Positions 26,856 through 35,100 of a stretch of 40,947 nt of DNA are shown in pieces (within the stretch, counting starts at the first letter, position 1; each line of letters begins with the position of its first letter). Where the stretch lies: NCBI GenBank assembly GCA_016927315.1, contig JAFGMV010000122.1:1-40947 (forward strand). The letters are read 5' to 3'. This stretch comes from Anaerolineales bacterium (lineage in GTDB: Bacteria; Chloroflexota; Anaerolineae; Anaerolineales; Villigracilaceae). The notes under the pieces were generated by a model. That model ran no database searches and had not been told where the DNA came from. It was given only the letters and a program-made list of their open reading frames with translations. A program made the position numbers and the translations under genes.

Positions 26856-27788
26856 TTAGTGGTTATAACGGATCGGTTCCACACTACGCCGGGTAAATTT
26901 CCCTGGCTGACGACCACGTGGGTAATAAAAAGTCTCCCTCAACTGGGCATTCACCAGGCCCGGATGCCGGTATCCCAGCCAGGTTCCATAAAACTGCATA
27001 CCACGAAACCAAAAAATCGAAAGCACATTGCCCAATAAACGACCTTGCAAACACGCATTCCACAGATCGCTCAAGATGTTGGAAAAAGCCAGCCGCACCA
27101 GGTCATACAGGCTGAAGTTTGCTTCCGGGTAAAGACGTTTGAAGGTCATAGCTTCCCGCCGGTAACGATTTAGTACCCCGGTTGGCGTCTCATTGTGGAC
27201 ATGGATGATTTCCGCTTCGGCCACATATGCGACCGAGTACCCTTGTTCGATAACTCTCTTCGCCCAGGCCAGATCCTCCAGCCCGGTCAGACCTTCATCG
27301 TATGGATTTTTTTCCCAAAGACTGCGCCGGATTGCGGCATTGGCATTGTTACAAAATGGAGACAATTGACAAAAATCGGATTTCTCTGGGTACCACTGGT
27401 AATAAACCTGCTGTTCAGAAAACCTGGCTGTATCGGGTCCGCGCTGTTTGCCATAGCTAACCGCTATCTGAGAGTCGGCCAGCGGCTCCAGAAGTCTCTC
27501 CAACCAATCCGGATATACCGGATAAACATGGGCACTCGCAAACACCAGGTATTCATGCACAGCCGCTCCGATGCCCATATTCAGTGAACGGCCAAATGTA
27601 AAGTCTTCCGGTTTAATGTGTACAATTTTTGCGCCAAACGATAGTGCAATCTTAACAGTGTCATCCGTAGAACCCGAATCGACCAGGATCACTTCCACAC
27701 CGGTCAAGGTTTGTTGGGAAATGCCCTCCAATAACCGGGGAAGATGCATGGCTTCGTTATAAGCACGAATTACGATTGAACATCGCAT
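26856..27788 (-). CDS. Glycosyltransferase family 2
   Basis: A 310-aa GT-A enzyme. VDSGSTDDT (36-44) binds the nucleotide, ASAHVYP stands in the usual acidic-motif place, and GLEDLAWAKRV gives the catalytic-base motif (ED). The GKQRGPDTARF and GYRHPG segments resemble rhamnosyltransferase-like GT2 members of O-antigen loci. Donor and acceptor are unknown. It lies 28 nt after the methyltransferase. Confidence 0.88.
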   Translation of the reverse strand: MRCSIVIRAYNEAMHLPRLLEGISQQTLTGVEVILVDSGSTDDTVKIALSFGAKIVHIKPEDFTFGRSLNMGIGAAVHEYLVFASAHVYPVYPDWLERLLEPLADSQIAVSYGKQRGPDTARFSEQQVYYQWYPEKSDFCQLSPFCNNANAAIRRSLWEKNPYDEGLTGLEDLAWAKRVIEQGYSVAYVAEAEIIHVHNETPTGVLNRYRREAMTFKRLYPEANFSLYDLVRLAFSNILSDLWNACLQGRLLGNVLSIFWFRGMQFYGTWLGYRHPGLVNAQLRETFYYPRGRQPGKFTRRSVEPIRYNH

Positions 27789-27816
27789 TGGTACGTCTTC
27801 GACGCGCTCCCCACAA

Positions 27817-29202
27817 TCAGTTCTTCTTTCTTTCCATCAGGTACAGGGTCCGTTCTGACTGGTCTACAGGTTCTGTTTCGTGAATTTCATATCTGTTCCG
27901 AAATGCGGCTTCGAATTCTTCACGCGTGTATTGATGAAAGATATCTTTCCTGCTGCTGAGCAGCTTCTGGACCTGGGAATCAGACTTGGGGACAAATTCA
28001 ATGACCAGCCAACTCCCGGCATCTGCAAAAAAATCAACAACCTGCGGTAAAGGGACATTATTCGATATCGCCAGGTGATGAACCAGCGCCAGCGCTAATA
28101 CCAGATCAGCAGGACCCCGTTCAAGGAAAGAATCTCTTTCGCGATGATGCCATCCAATCGACGGGCTCGGATTGGTCAGGTCAAGAAGCAATGGAATAAG
28201 ATTCCGCTCTTTGTTCGCCCTGACCAGGCGGTAATTTTTCTCAACCGCAGCAGGATCAATATCAAAGGCCGCAGTAAAGATTTCTTTCTGGCTGGCCAGC
28301 CGGCTGAAAGTCCCATCATTGGCGCCCAGATCCCAAACCATTCCCGGGTTTACACGAGTAATCCACGCTGACACCAGTTCTTTCTTGTGATTAAACGCCG
28401 CGTCCGAATAATTGGTGATCTGGTAATACGCCCCCCATTCAGTCCCTTGAGGATCCCACTTTAATTTCCTGACAGCCGCTCTCAGACTATCGATCAACCC
28501 TTCCATCGCTCGTTTGCTCATTTCTGAAGAAGGTAGTGTTTTTTTTCCGGCCGTATCGGAATACCGCTGCTGCAGCCTGGCGTGGAGATGAATATGGGTC
28601 AGCAGGGCCGGATTCAGCCAGGTACGAAAGGGCAGTAAACCCGAAGCCAGGTCAAGGGGGATGCCATCAATATAGATCTTCAAAATCTGGTTGAGACGCA
28701 CATCGGTATACGCCATCAGGGCCAGAGGCGCCAGGAAATGCTGGCAAAACTGTCGATAGGCTGCCCACGGCTGGCCTTCCCGGTAACGTTCAAACGACAA
28801 TGAATCTATCAGGGCAGCCTTTCCATGATAGAACTGAATATTATAGGCGCTGGCATCTTTGAGAGTCATGCCCGCTTTCAGGGCGCGTTTCTGGATAGAC
28901 AGGGTTGCCAGTGCGCCAGCTTTGAGCAGCCCAAAAGACCATTCATACGGATAGGAAATAAAGGGCAACTGTTCAGGTTGGATAACCTTGCCGGCTGCTT
29001 CCGGCTCAGCCGGAACAATATCCACTTCCCTATGCGGGATCAGCAATCCGCTTTCGACCAGGGTAAAATATAAACCCGAGTCCATCAGAAATTTATACTC
29101 TTCTGTGTAAATCTGATTGACCTGCCGGTACAGCTTCCCATTCCGTCTGAAAAGAAACCCACTCGGGTCCCGAAAAGAAGCTTTCAGGCGCTCGTTATTC
29201 AT
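27817..29202 (-). CDS. Class I SAM-dependent methyltransferase, NoeA-like
   Basis: A protein of about 461 aa with a long N-terminal domain (FRDPSGFLFRRNGKLYRQV, then LKDASAYNIQFYHGKAALID, a kinase-like fold fragment in appearance) and a C-terminal Rossmann methyltransferase with motif I VWDLGANDGTFSRLA at about 294-308 and FDIDPAAVEKN. The arrangement resembles the nodulation methyltransferase NoeA group, as I recall. It probably methylates a sugar of the glycan. ATG at 29202 (or GTG at 29205) overlaps the end of the small membrane protein gene. Confidence 0.85.
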   Translation of the reverse strand: MNNERLKASFRDPSGFLFRRNGKLYRQVNQIYTEEYKFLMDSGLYFTLVESGLLIPHREVDIVPAEPEAAGKVIQPEQLPFISYPYEWSFGLLKAGALATLSIQKRALKAGMTLKDASAYNIQFYHGKAALIDSLSFERYREGQPWAAYRQFCQHFLAPLALMAYTDVRLNQILKIYIDGIPLDLASGLLPFRTWLNPALLTHIHLHARLQQRYSDTAGKKTLPSSEMSKRAMEGLIDSLRAAVRKLKWDPQGTEWGAYYQITNYSDAAFNHKKELVSAWITRVNPGMVWDLGANDGTFSRLASQKEIFTAAFDIDPAAVEKNYRLVRANKERNLIPLLLDLTNPSPSIGWHHRERDSFLERGPADLVLALALVHHLAISNNVPLPQVVDFFADAGSWLVIEFVPKSDSQVQKLLSSRKDIFHQYTREEFEAAFRNRYEIHETEPVDQSERTLYLMERKKN

Positions 29203-29395
29203 CACTCAGATCTTCGTTTTCCGCTTCCTTTTTGCCGAATATCCCCTTTATACGGCTCCACAGCGAGCCAATCACCAGGCCTGCTGCTGCAGCTGCACCG
29301 ATCAGTATCTGGATCAGGATTGAGCCAGAACCGGGATCAAGATAGGCGGCGCCATAGCCTGCCAAAACCAATAACGGATTCGTCAATAAAAACAT
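29195..29395 (-). CDS. Small single-helix membrane protein with YLDPGSGS motif
   Basis: A 66-aa protein with an N-terminal hydrophobic stretch, the sharply defined motif AAYLDPGSGSILIQ at about 16-30, a helix at about 27-45 and a short charged tail (RIKGIFGKKEAENED). Small proteins with this motif recur beside glycan and sulfatase-fold genes in other bacteria, as I recall, without a known role. The third of three in-frame ATGs (29395) is chosen because GGAG sits 6 nt upstream. The first ATG is at 29407. It overlaps the methyltransferase gene by 8 bp, so the two are translated together. Confidence 0.75.
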   Translation of the reverse strand: MFLLTNPLLVLAGYGAAYLDPGSGSILIQILIGAAAAAGLVIGSLWSRIKGIFGKKEAENEDLSDE

Positions 29396-29431
29396 TTGCA
29401 TCTCCATCTTTTGTTTATTTTCCAGTCACAG

Positions 29432-29437
29432 ATTATA
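29432..29437 (-). promoter_or_regulatory. Possible -10 box upstream of the small membrane protein
   Basis: GTACTATAAT on the minus strand ends in a perfect -10 TATAAT, 36 nt before the ATG at 29395. The same 10-mer precedes the sulfatase-fold gene. No clear -35 was found. Confidence 0.4.
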
Positions 29438-29475
29438 GTACATTTATCATTTCTAACATCTTTCGCTTCGATCAA

Positions 29476-30345
29476 CTACCAATCGTTATCCTGCTCGTAC
29501 TCTAAACGGATTAATAAATCTCCGGCTGTCTCCTTGAAAATCCGTTTATGCTCATCTGTGAAATGCCTGCGCCATTCTCCAGTCCGGCCAGCCCGAAAGG
29601 TGGGCGATTTGCCCGGATTGATCGAGTTTTCCAGTGCGGCGAGAATCACTGCGCGCGTGATTCCCCGACTGGTCAGCAATCGAAGGGGAACACGAGCAAG
29701 AAATCGATCTACGATACTGTTTAGAAAAGCAATCCGGCTGTGGATAAAATCTTCAAAATGCAGGGGCATAACACTCGCTTGCTCCAGCCAGGCCATATAC
29801 GGCTTAAAACGCCCTCCTATATCCGGGAATTCAACCTCCGCGTCTGGTAAACCAAGAATACTGATCCTGAGCCGGGCTTCGAAATCCGGCAGGGACCGGT
29901 AATACTGGTGATGGACATGATGCTGTTCCATATCGGTCACATAGTATACATGTGATACAACAACATCACGCGGGTCGCGAAAGATAAAGTAGGGAATAAA
30001 ATCAGATGAGACGACCCTTTCAACAACTTCCGGCCACGCGAACAGGTGCGCCGAAGCAACATCCCGCGCCCCCAGGGTTCCAACCCAGGAGAGCGTCTCT
30101 TCCAGGGAACGCTTCCGGCCGGATGGGTTCTCATATCCGGCAAAGAATGAATGCAGGCGGGTCGAAAAGGGAGTCACCCTTGAAAATCCCAGTAATATCT
30201 GATCCAGCAGATGGGTACCGCTCTTGGGAAAAGACATGCCCAGCAGGATTGGCCAGCCATTCTCAGGTTCCTGTAAGGCGGAAAAGCGAAGCTGCTGGAC
30301 AGCCTTTTCAGTCTGGTAGACGAAACGACGAAGCAACTTTTTCAC
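29476..30345 (-). CDS. Sulfotransferase family protein (paralogue 1)
   Basis: PAPS-dependent transferase with the 5'-phosphosulfate motif FPKSGTH at about 39-45 and the 3'-phosphate motif RDPRDVVVS at 123-131. The C-terminal RTGEWRRHF matches the G-x-W element, and the protein ends NDW. An ATG at 30411 is open but lies 65 bp inside the upstream gene. I prefer the GTG at 30345, one base after the upstream stop (TGAAGTG). With it the motifs fall at exactly the same residue numbers as in the paralogue at 33327-34181. The acceptor is unknown, presumably a hydroxyl on the glycan. Confidence 0.85.
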   Translation of the reverse strand: MKKLLRRFVYQTEKAVQQLRFSALQEPENGWPILLGMSFPKSGTHLLDQILLGFSRVTPFSTRLHSFFAGYENPSGRKRSLEETLSWVGTLGARDVASAHLFAWPEVVERVVSSDFIPYFIFRDPRDVVVSHVYYVTDMEQHHVHHQYYRSLPDFEARLRISILGLPDAEVEFPDIGGRFKPYMAWLEQASVMPLHFEDFIHSRIAFLNSIVDRFLARVPLRLLTSRGITRAVILAALENSINPGKSPTFRAGRTGEWRRHFTDEHKRIFKETAGDLLIRLEYEQDNDW

Positions 30346-30346
30346 T

Positions 30347-31720
30347 TCACTCACTCTCCACTTCACTTTCGAACCAACACTGCGGAGCAGGCCCTTCAAG
30401 TTTATCATCACAATAGCCGCGCAAGAACTGCAAATCTGTCACATCCCATACTCGTTTAGGGTCCTGAACAATTGCGGTCGGTTTTCCGTTCCACATCATC
30501 GGATAATAACTGGTTGCATACCGGAAGTGCACCAGGGTACTGAAAAGCAGCAAGAAACCAAAAACAGCCTGCCAGGAACGGATTCGCAATAGTCTCCCTT
30601 CTAAGACCGGGATCATTAAATAAACCAGGAATGGCGTCATATCTGTGAATAACCGCGGTCCCAGCGACCAACCACCATACCAGTTATCGAAAGAAGAAAT
30701 CGCGATCCAGTGCAGGCAGACGATGAATACCAGGTATATATCGATCTTCCGCCAAGACATCTTTCTTCCCATCACCTGTAAATATATTCCCACCAGCGAA
30801 AAAAGAAGGATCGGGGATACAATAAATAACCCCCGGTTAGGACTGACGATATTGGCGAGTAACCCTTCCCAAAAATGCTTATTGGTATCCAGGCGCTGTG
30901 GCTGGAAATATTCCGGCAGCAGGGTCTGATAAGTCAAGAGACTATTCAAGACCAGGGCGACCACCGGCAGGCATAAACCGAATCCATAGGCAGCCAGCTG
31001 CTTACGATGATTGACCAGCAGGTACAGCGAAAAGAAAACGATAGCGATGCTGTTGGTCGGGCGGATAACATACGACAGCCCCAACAGAAGTCCGGTGGTA
31101 AAATACCATCCCGGCTTTTCGGCGGGCTCCAAGGCCAGCCACATCGCAGCAACCAGGAACAGGACAGAAAAACCATGCTGCCAGAGCGCCCGGCTGGCCG
31201 TCGATAACATCGGCGTTGAAAAAGCAAAGAGAAACGTCAGCAGCAAGGATTGCCGCAAGCTCAGACGCCTGGATACCATCAAAAAGAATATGCCTGCCGC
31301 CAGGGCAGAAACAAACGATGCAGCGAACATTTCATACCTGGCCAGGGTCGCATTTGGAAAATAATCGCTCAGATACGTTGAAAAATCAATCGAGTAACGC
31401 AGGTTAAAATACTGCTCGAGAATCCAGAAATAGGGGACGCTGATCAAGGGCACCGACAGCGGGAAGTAAGAATAAATGTGCCCATCCTCGAAAAATACCC
31501 GGTAATCCTGATCTTCCATCAATTGAACGTACTCATCCAGATTGACATTCTTCTCACGCAGAATGCTCATGGCAATATACGGTGTCCAGCGGGAATCCGT
31601 GCTGGTGGTAACCGGGCAGAGCACATAAACAACAAAGACAATAAAAGAAACTGCCGCCAATAAGACAATCCGTTTTCCGGCTTCATCCCTCAAGAGTGTA
31701 CGTACATGTAAGCTGATCAT
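30347..31720 (-). CDS. Multi-spanning membrane protein, GT-C-like
   Basis: A 457-aa protein with about ten hydrophobic helices. The first external loop contains STDSRWTPYIAMS, giving the acidic residue expected of GT-C enzymes; RPTNSIAI, SPNRGLFIVSPILLF and NWYGGWSLGPR follow. The last two segments recur in a widespread family of uncharacterised membrane glycosyltransferase-like proteins. It probably uses a polyprenyl-phosphate sugar on the outer face. The stop is followed at once by the sulfotransferase GTG. Confidence 0.78.
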   Translation of the reverse strand: MISLHVRTLLRDEAGKRIVLLAAVSFIVFVVYVLCPVTTSTDSRWTPYIAMSILREKNVNLDEYVQLMEDQDYRVFFEDGHIYSYFPLSVPLISVPYFWILEQYFNLRYSIDFSTYLSDYFPNATLARYEMFAASFVSALAAGIFFLMVSRRLSLRQSLLLTFLFAFSTPMLSTASRALWQHGFSVLFLVAAMWLALEPAEKPGWYFTTGLLLGLSYVIRPTNSIAIVFFSLYLLVNHRKQLAAYGFGLCLPVVALVLNSLLTYQTLLPEYFQPQRLDTNKHFWEGLLANIVSPNRGLFIVSPILLFSLVGIYLQVMGRKMSWRKIDIYLVFIVCLHWIAISSFDNWYGGWSLGPRLFTDMTPFLVYLMIPVLEGRLLRIRSWQAVFGFLLLFSTLVHFRYATSYYPMMWNGKPTAIVQDPKRVWDVTDLQFLRGYCDDKLEGPAPQCWFESEVESE

Positions 31721-31735
31721 GCCAGAAATGCCACA

Positions 31736-33337
31736 CTATTCTTCCAGTAAGAAATCCCCGTCTGCCCGCGCCCCCCGGATAATCGCCCGAACAGCGGGTG
31801 ACTTCTCCGGCGAGAGTTCATCCAATGCAAAGGATTTCAACTGGGTTTGTGTCTTCCGGACAGAGGGTTTCAAAAAATTGCCAAACGGCAGCGAAGTACG
31901 AAATAACTGGTAGTACAGAAAACGACGCGCATTCCTCAGGAATTCCGGCGGGATCAGGATATTTTCGACTTCCAGGAATTCTTCCATTTTTTCGCGCACT
32001 TCAGCGGCGCTTTTTGGAAAAAATACGGTCGGATATTGAGTGAAGCGGGCCTTACCGGCGCACAGTACCGGGGCCCCCATGATCGAGGCTTCCAAACCAA
32101 TGGTGGAATTGTAGACCATAACAAACTTGGATTTCTGGATCAATTCATAAGAACTCACGAACTCTTGGGGGGGGATGAAAACCACGTTGGCCAGATCCAA
32201 TACGCGGTTTGTCTCCACCCATTGGGCCACCGTTTCACGACTCTCTTTGCGCAGGCGGGTTTCATCCGGGTGTGCCCGGATCACAAAGAGCGTCTCGGGG
32301 TGATCCTTGATTGCTTCCAGCACTGAATCCAGCCATGCAAACATGTCCTTGAAGATTGTGTTGGCATGCGGCTGGCTGGTATCGAAAATCACATTGGTAA
32401 AGACCGGCACAATCTGCTTGAACCCGGCTGCTTTTTTCAGGAATTCATCACTCAATCCCTGCATTTCTGCCCAAAACTTGATGCCCGCCATGGTGAAATT
32501 CCCCTGGAAACGCTTCGCCAGGTATTCATCCAGGCGGGAATTTTGCGCCTCGCTCAGCTCGAACGCATCCGGAATCTCAATCGGATAAGCGGTCGCTTCT
32601 CCTTCAGTAAAGAAGGCTGTCGCAGGCTGCAGTCCGACTTCGTGAGCAATTGTGCGCACCCCGCGGCGGCGCGCCACCCAGCGAGCAATCGCCTCGGGGA
32701 AGAACTGACCGTTGAATACGATGACAACACCGGGATCAACCTGGTCCAGGAAACCATCAAATTCCTGGGCCACATTCCAGGCCGAGAGGATATATTCACG
32801 CAGCAAGAAACGTGTCGCTTCATCATCTTCCAGGTTGTAACGCCGCAAGATCCAGCGCAGCCCCGGCAAACACAATTCTCCAAGTGGAACCTGCTCCCAA
32901 ACAAAGCCTCCCAATTCAACCACACCCAGGCCTGCAACCGCCGCTGCCAGCGCTTCATCGCGCCGATACGTGAACCAGTATGGATCCATACCCTCATACA
33001 GGATACGAGACTGGTAAATACAGGATTCACAAGGCGGTTCCCTGTCGGGATGGTCACGATTGGTGCCCAACACACAGCGGCTCATTCCAGACCTGCAGGC
33101 AAAGATCCGGACCGGCATCCCTTGCAGCCGGAATGCCCAGGCAGCTAATAAATGAAAACCGCTGTTCCAGGACAGGTCATCAATACCCGTGGAAGCCTTA
33201 AAGAATGCGATCGGCCGTCCCCCCTCCGGCGGCGGGGCAAGCCGGGCTACCCGGCGCGCCGTCAGAAAGATGCGCAGGTTGTTGTAATGGCGGATCAGCC
33301 CGCGCTTTAGCTTCTGCAAGTAAATACTACCAATCAT
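31736..33337 (-). CDS. Capsule polysaccharide biosynthesis-type protein (KpsS/KpsC-like GT-B)
   Basis: A 533-aa soluble protein. The second half has RAHPDETRLR (354-363) and YNSTIGLEASIMGAPVL (409-425), the donor-site pattern of KpsS/KpsC and related GT-B proteins. KpsS/KpsC themselves transfer Kdo, a nonulosonate-like sugar, from its CMP form. The first half carries four Cys (81, 88, 103, 106) in CRSGMSRC and PPCESC, possibly metal-binding. ATG at 33337 is preferred since longer starts run far into the upstream sulfotransferase gene; it overlaps that gene by 11 bp, with ATG 33349 as alternative. A role as transferase of the CMP-activated sugar made by the operon is an inference. Confidence 0.75.
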   Translation of the reverse strand: MIGSIYLQKLKRGLIRHYNNLRIFLTARRVARLAPPPEGGRPIAFFKASTGIDDLSWNSGFHLLAAWAFRLQGMPVRIFACRSGMSRCVLGTNRDHPDREPPCESCIYQSRILYEGMDPYWFTYRRDEALAAAVAGLGVVELGGFVWEQVPLGELCLPGLRWILRRYNLEDDEATRFLLREYILSAWNVAQEFDGFLDQVDPGVVIVFNGQFFPEAIARWVARRRGVRTIAHEVGLQPATAFFTEGEATAYPIEIPDAFELSEAQNSRLDEYLAKRFQGNFTMAGIKFWAEMQGLSDEFLKKAAGFKQIVPVFTNVIFDTSQPHANTIFKDMFAWLDSVLEAIKDHPETLFVIRAHPDETRLRKESRETVAQWVETNRVLDLANVVFIPPQEFVSSYELIQKSKFVMVYNSTIGLEASIMGAPVLCAGKARFTQYPTVFFPKSAAEVREKMEEFLEVENILIPPEFLRNARRFLYYQLFRTSLPFGNFLKPSVRKTQTQLKSFALDELSPEKSPAVRAIIRGARADGDFLLEE

Positions 33338-34181
33338 TGTTCTCTTCATAACCAAGCCTGACCAGCAAATCACCGGCTTCTTCTTTGAACAACTGCTTGT
33401 GTTCATCAGAAAAGTGCTGTTTCCACCCACCGGTTTTCCCCGAACGGAAGGTATGTGATTTCTTTGGCCGGATTGCTTCGACCAGCATCTCGAGCGCTTT
33501 ATGGCGCGGCGTCGGGATTTGGTAACCGGTCTCTTCGATGGCATCCAGTATTCGGTTCAGGCTTGCTTCGCGATGATCAATCAAGTCTTCGAAACGCAGG
33601 CTGGTCACCGCAGGTTGTTTCAGCCACTCAAATACCGAGGCGTAACGCCGGGCCACGCTGACCATCTGCAGCTCCTCACGATTGATACCGGTGATAGCAA
33701 CCTTCAGCCGCTCTGAAAAATCTGGCAGGGAATGATAGTATGCATGCATGCCATGCCCCGTATGCATGTCGGTGGCAAAAAAGACCTGTGAAACCAAAAC
33801 GTCTCGTGGGTCACGGTAAATAAAGTAATTTACCCGGCCTGGCTGGCACAGGAAAGCCAGATTTTGCTCCGTCGGTTCCAGGTAACCCCAGCCAATAACC
33901 CCCCGGGGAAGCGCCTGCAAATCAGAGAGTATCTTATCAGCGGCACGTCGTCCACCTTCTTTCCGGATAGTGCGGATCGGATCTGCAGCCACATAAGCAT
34001 ATGGCGCCACCTGGCATATTCCATTTAACACCTGCAGTAACAAGTGCGAACCGCTTTTGGGCTTGCCATTGCCAAAAATCTGCGGGGCATCGTCAAACCT
34101 CATCCGCTTCCAGCGCATCACAGCCCGGGTATATTTACCCGGACCTCGGAACATGCTTCGGAGTTGCTTCTGGAGACTCAT
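33327..34181 (-). CDS. Sulfotransferase family protein (paralogue 2)
   Basis: A 284-aa PAPS-dependent sulfotransferase. The 5'-phosphosulfate motif is KPKSGSH at 40-46, the 3'-phosphate motif RDPRDVLVS at 123-131 and the C-terminal GKTGGWKQHF near 255. It shares the ATDMHxGHxMHxYYxSLPDF-type segment and the same NDW ending with the gene at 29476-30345, so the two are duplicates that have diverged. It lies 34 nt after neuB. Confidence 0.9.
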   Translation of the reverse strand: MSLQKQLRSMFRGPGKYTRAVMRWKRMRFDDAPQIFGNGKPKSGSHLLLQVLNGICQVAPYAYVAADPIRTIRKEGGRRAADKILSDLQALPRGVIGWGYLEPTEQNLAFLCQPGRVNYFIYRDPRDVLVSQVFFATDMHTGHGMHAYYHSLPDFSERLKVAITGINREELQMVSVARRYASVFEWLKQPAVTSLRFEDLIDHREASLNRILDAIEETGYQIPTPRHKALEMLVEAIRPKKSHTFRSGKTGGWKQHFSDEHKQLFKEEAGDLLVRLGYEENNDW

Positions 34182-34215
34182 TTATCCAATTTACTGCAAA
34201 CGACCTGGTTTCGAT

Positions 34216-35100
34216 TTAATCCTGACCGCTGAAACGTCTTAACTTTTTCAGCGGTCCCAATTCACTATCATACACCTGCTTGACGCCATCTCCCAAGGCC
34301 TGCTCGGTCACACGAACATATTTGACAAGTTTTTCAAAGCCGCCGGGCTCTACCGAAGCGGCCTGGTCTGAGCCCCACATAGCGCGGTCCAGCGTCAGGT
34401 GGCGTTCCACAATGCAGGCGCCCAGGGCAACGGCCAGGGCAGAGGCGATTAGACCAACTTCATGCCCCGAATAGCCCACCGGTACAGCCGGGAACCGCTT
34501 GCGCAGGGTTTCAATCATGCGCAGGTTGAGTTCTTCCGGTTCACACGGGTAGGTACTGGTACAGTGAGTAATGGCCAGGTTTTCGGCGCCCAGGACTTCA
34601 ATGGCTTTCCCGATCTGATCCTGGGTAGACATGCCGGTTGACAGAATGATCGGACGGCCGGTCTGGCGAACATAACGAAGCAGATTTGAATCTGTGAGTG
34701 AAGCCGAAGCGATCTTGTAAGCCGGGGGGTCAAACTGCTCTATGAAGTCCACCGACTGCTCATCCCAGGGAGAGACCAACCAGTCAATACCCTTTTCCTT
34801 ACAATATTGATCGATCTCAGCATACTCTTCTTTCCCAAATTCGACCTTGTAGCGGTATTCCAGGTAGGTGATGTACCCCCAGGGGGTTTCACGCATTTGT
34901 GTCTGTTGTTCCGGCGGCGTGCATACCTCAGGGGTACGTTTCTGGAACTTAACCGCATCTACACCGGCATGGACCGCTGCGTCGATCATTGCCTTGGCAA
35001 TTTTCAGGTCGCCATTATGGTTGATCCCGATTTCTGCAATAATATAAGTCGGATGCCCATCCCCGACCAGCTTGTCTCCGATCTTTATTTCTCGCTTCAT
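34216..35100 (-). CDS. neuB: Nonulosonate (sialic-acid-like) synthase, NeuB family, no SAF domain
   Basis: Condenses phosphoenolpyruvate with an aldose to make a nine-carbon (or shorter) ulosonic acid. IIAEIGINHNGD (20-31), VKFQKRTPEV, DWLVSPWD, KIASASLTDSNLL, LSTGMST, HCTSTYPC and GYSGHEVG fit the TIM barrel of the NeuB family. At 294 aa it ends where the antifreeze-like SAF domain of usual NeuB (about 345 aa) would begin, so that domain is missing rather than cut by a visible lesion. The aldose substrate is undetermined. ATG at 35100 follows AGGAG and overlaps the upstream stop in ATGA. Confidence 0.9.
   Translation of the reverse strand: MKREIKIGDKLVGDGHPTYIIAEIGINHNGDLKIAKAMIDAAVHAGVDAVKFQKRTPEVCTPPEQQTQMRETPWGYITYLEYRYKVEFGKEEYAEIDQYCKEKGIDWLVSPWDEQSVDFIEQFDPPAYKIASASLTDSNLLRYVRQTGRPIILSTGMSTQDQIGKAIEVLGAENLAITHCTSTYPCEPEELNLRMIETLRKRFPAVPVGYSGHEVGLIASALAVALGACIVERHLTLDRAMWGSDQAASVEPGGFEKLVKYVRVTEQALGDGVKQVYDSELGPLKKLRRFSGQD

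Noticed and set aside
26618..26896. Plus-strand frame of 92 codons in the GT2-sulfatase gap
   Set aside because: It has no ribosome-binding site or recognisable motif, and runs into the antisense of the GT2 gene.
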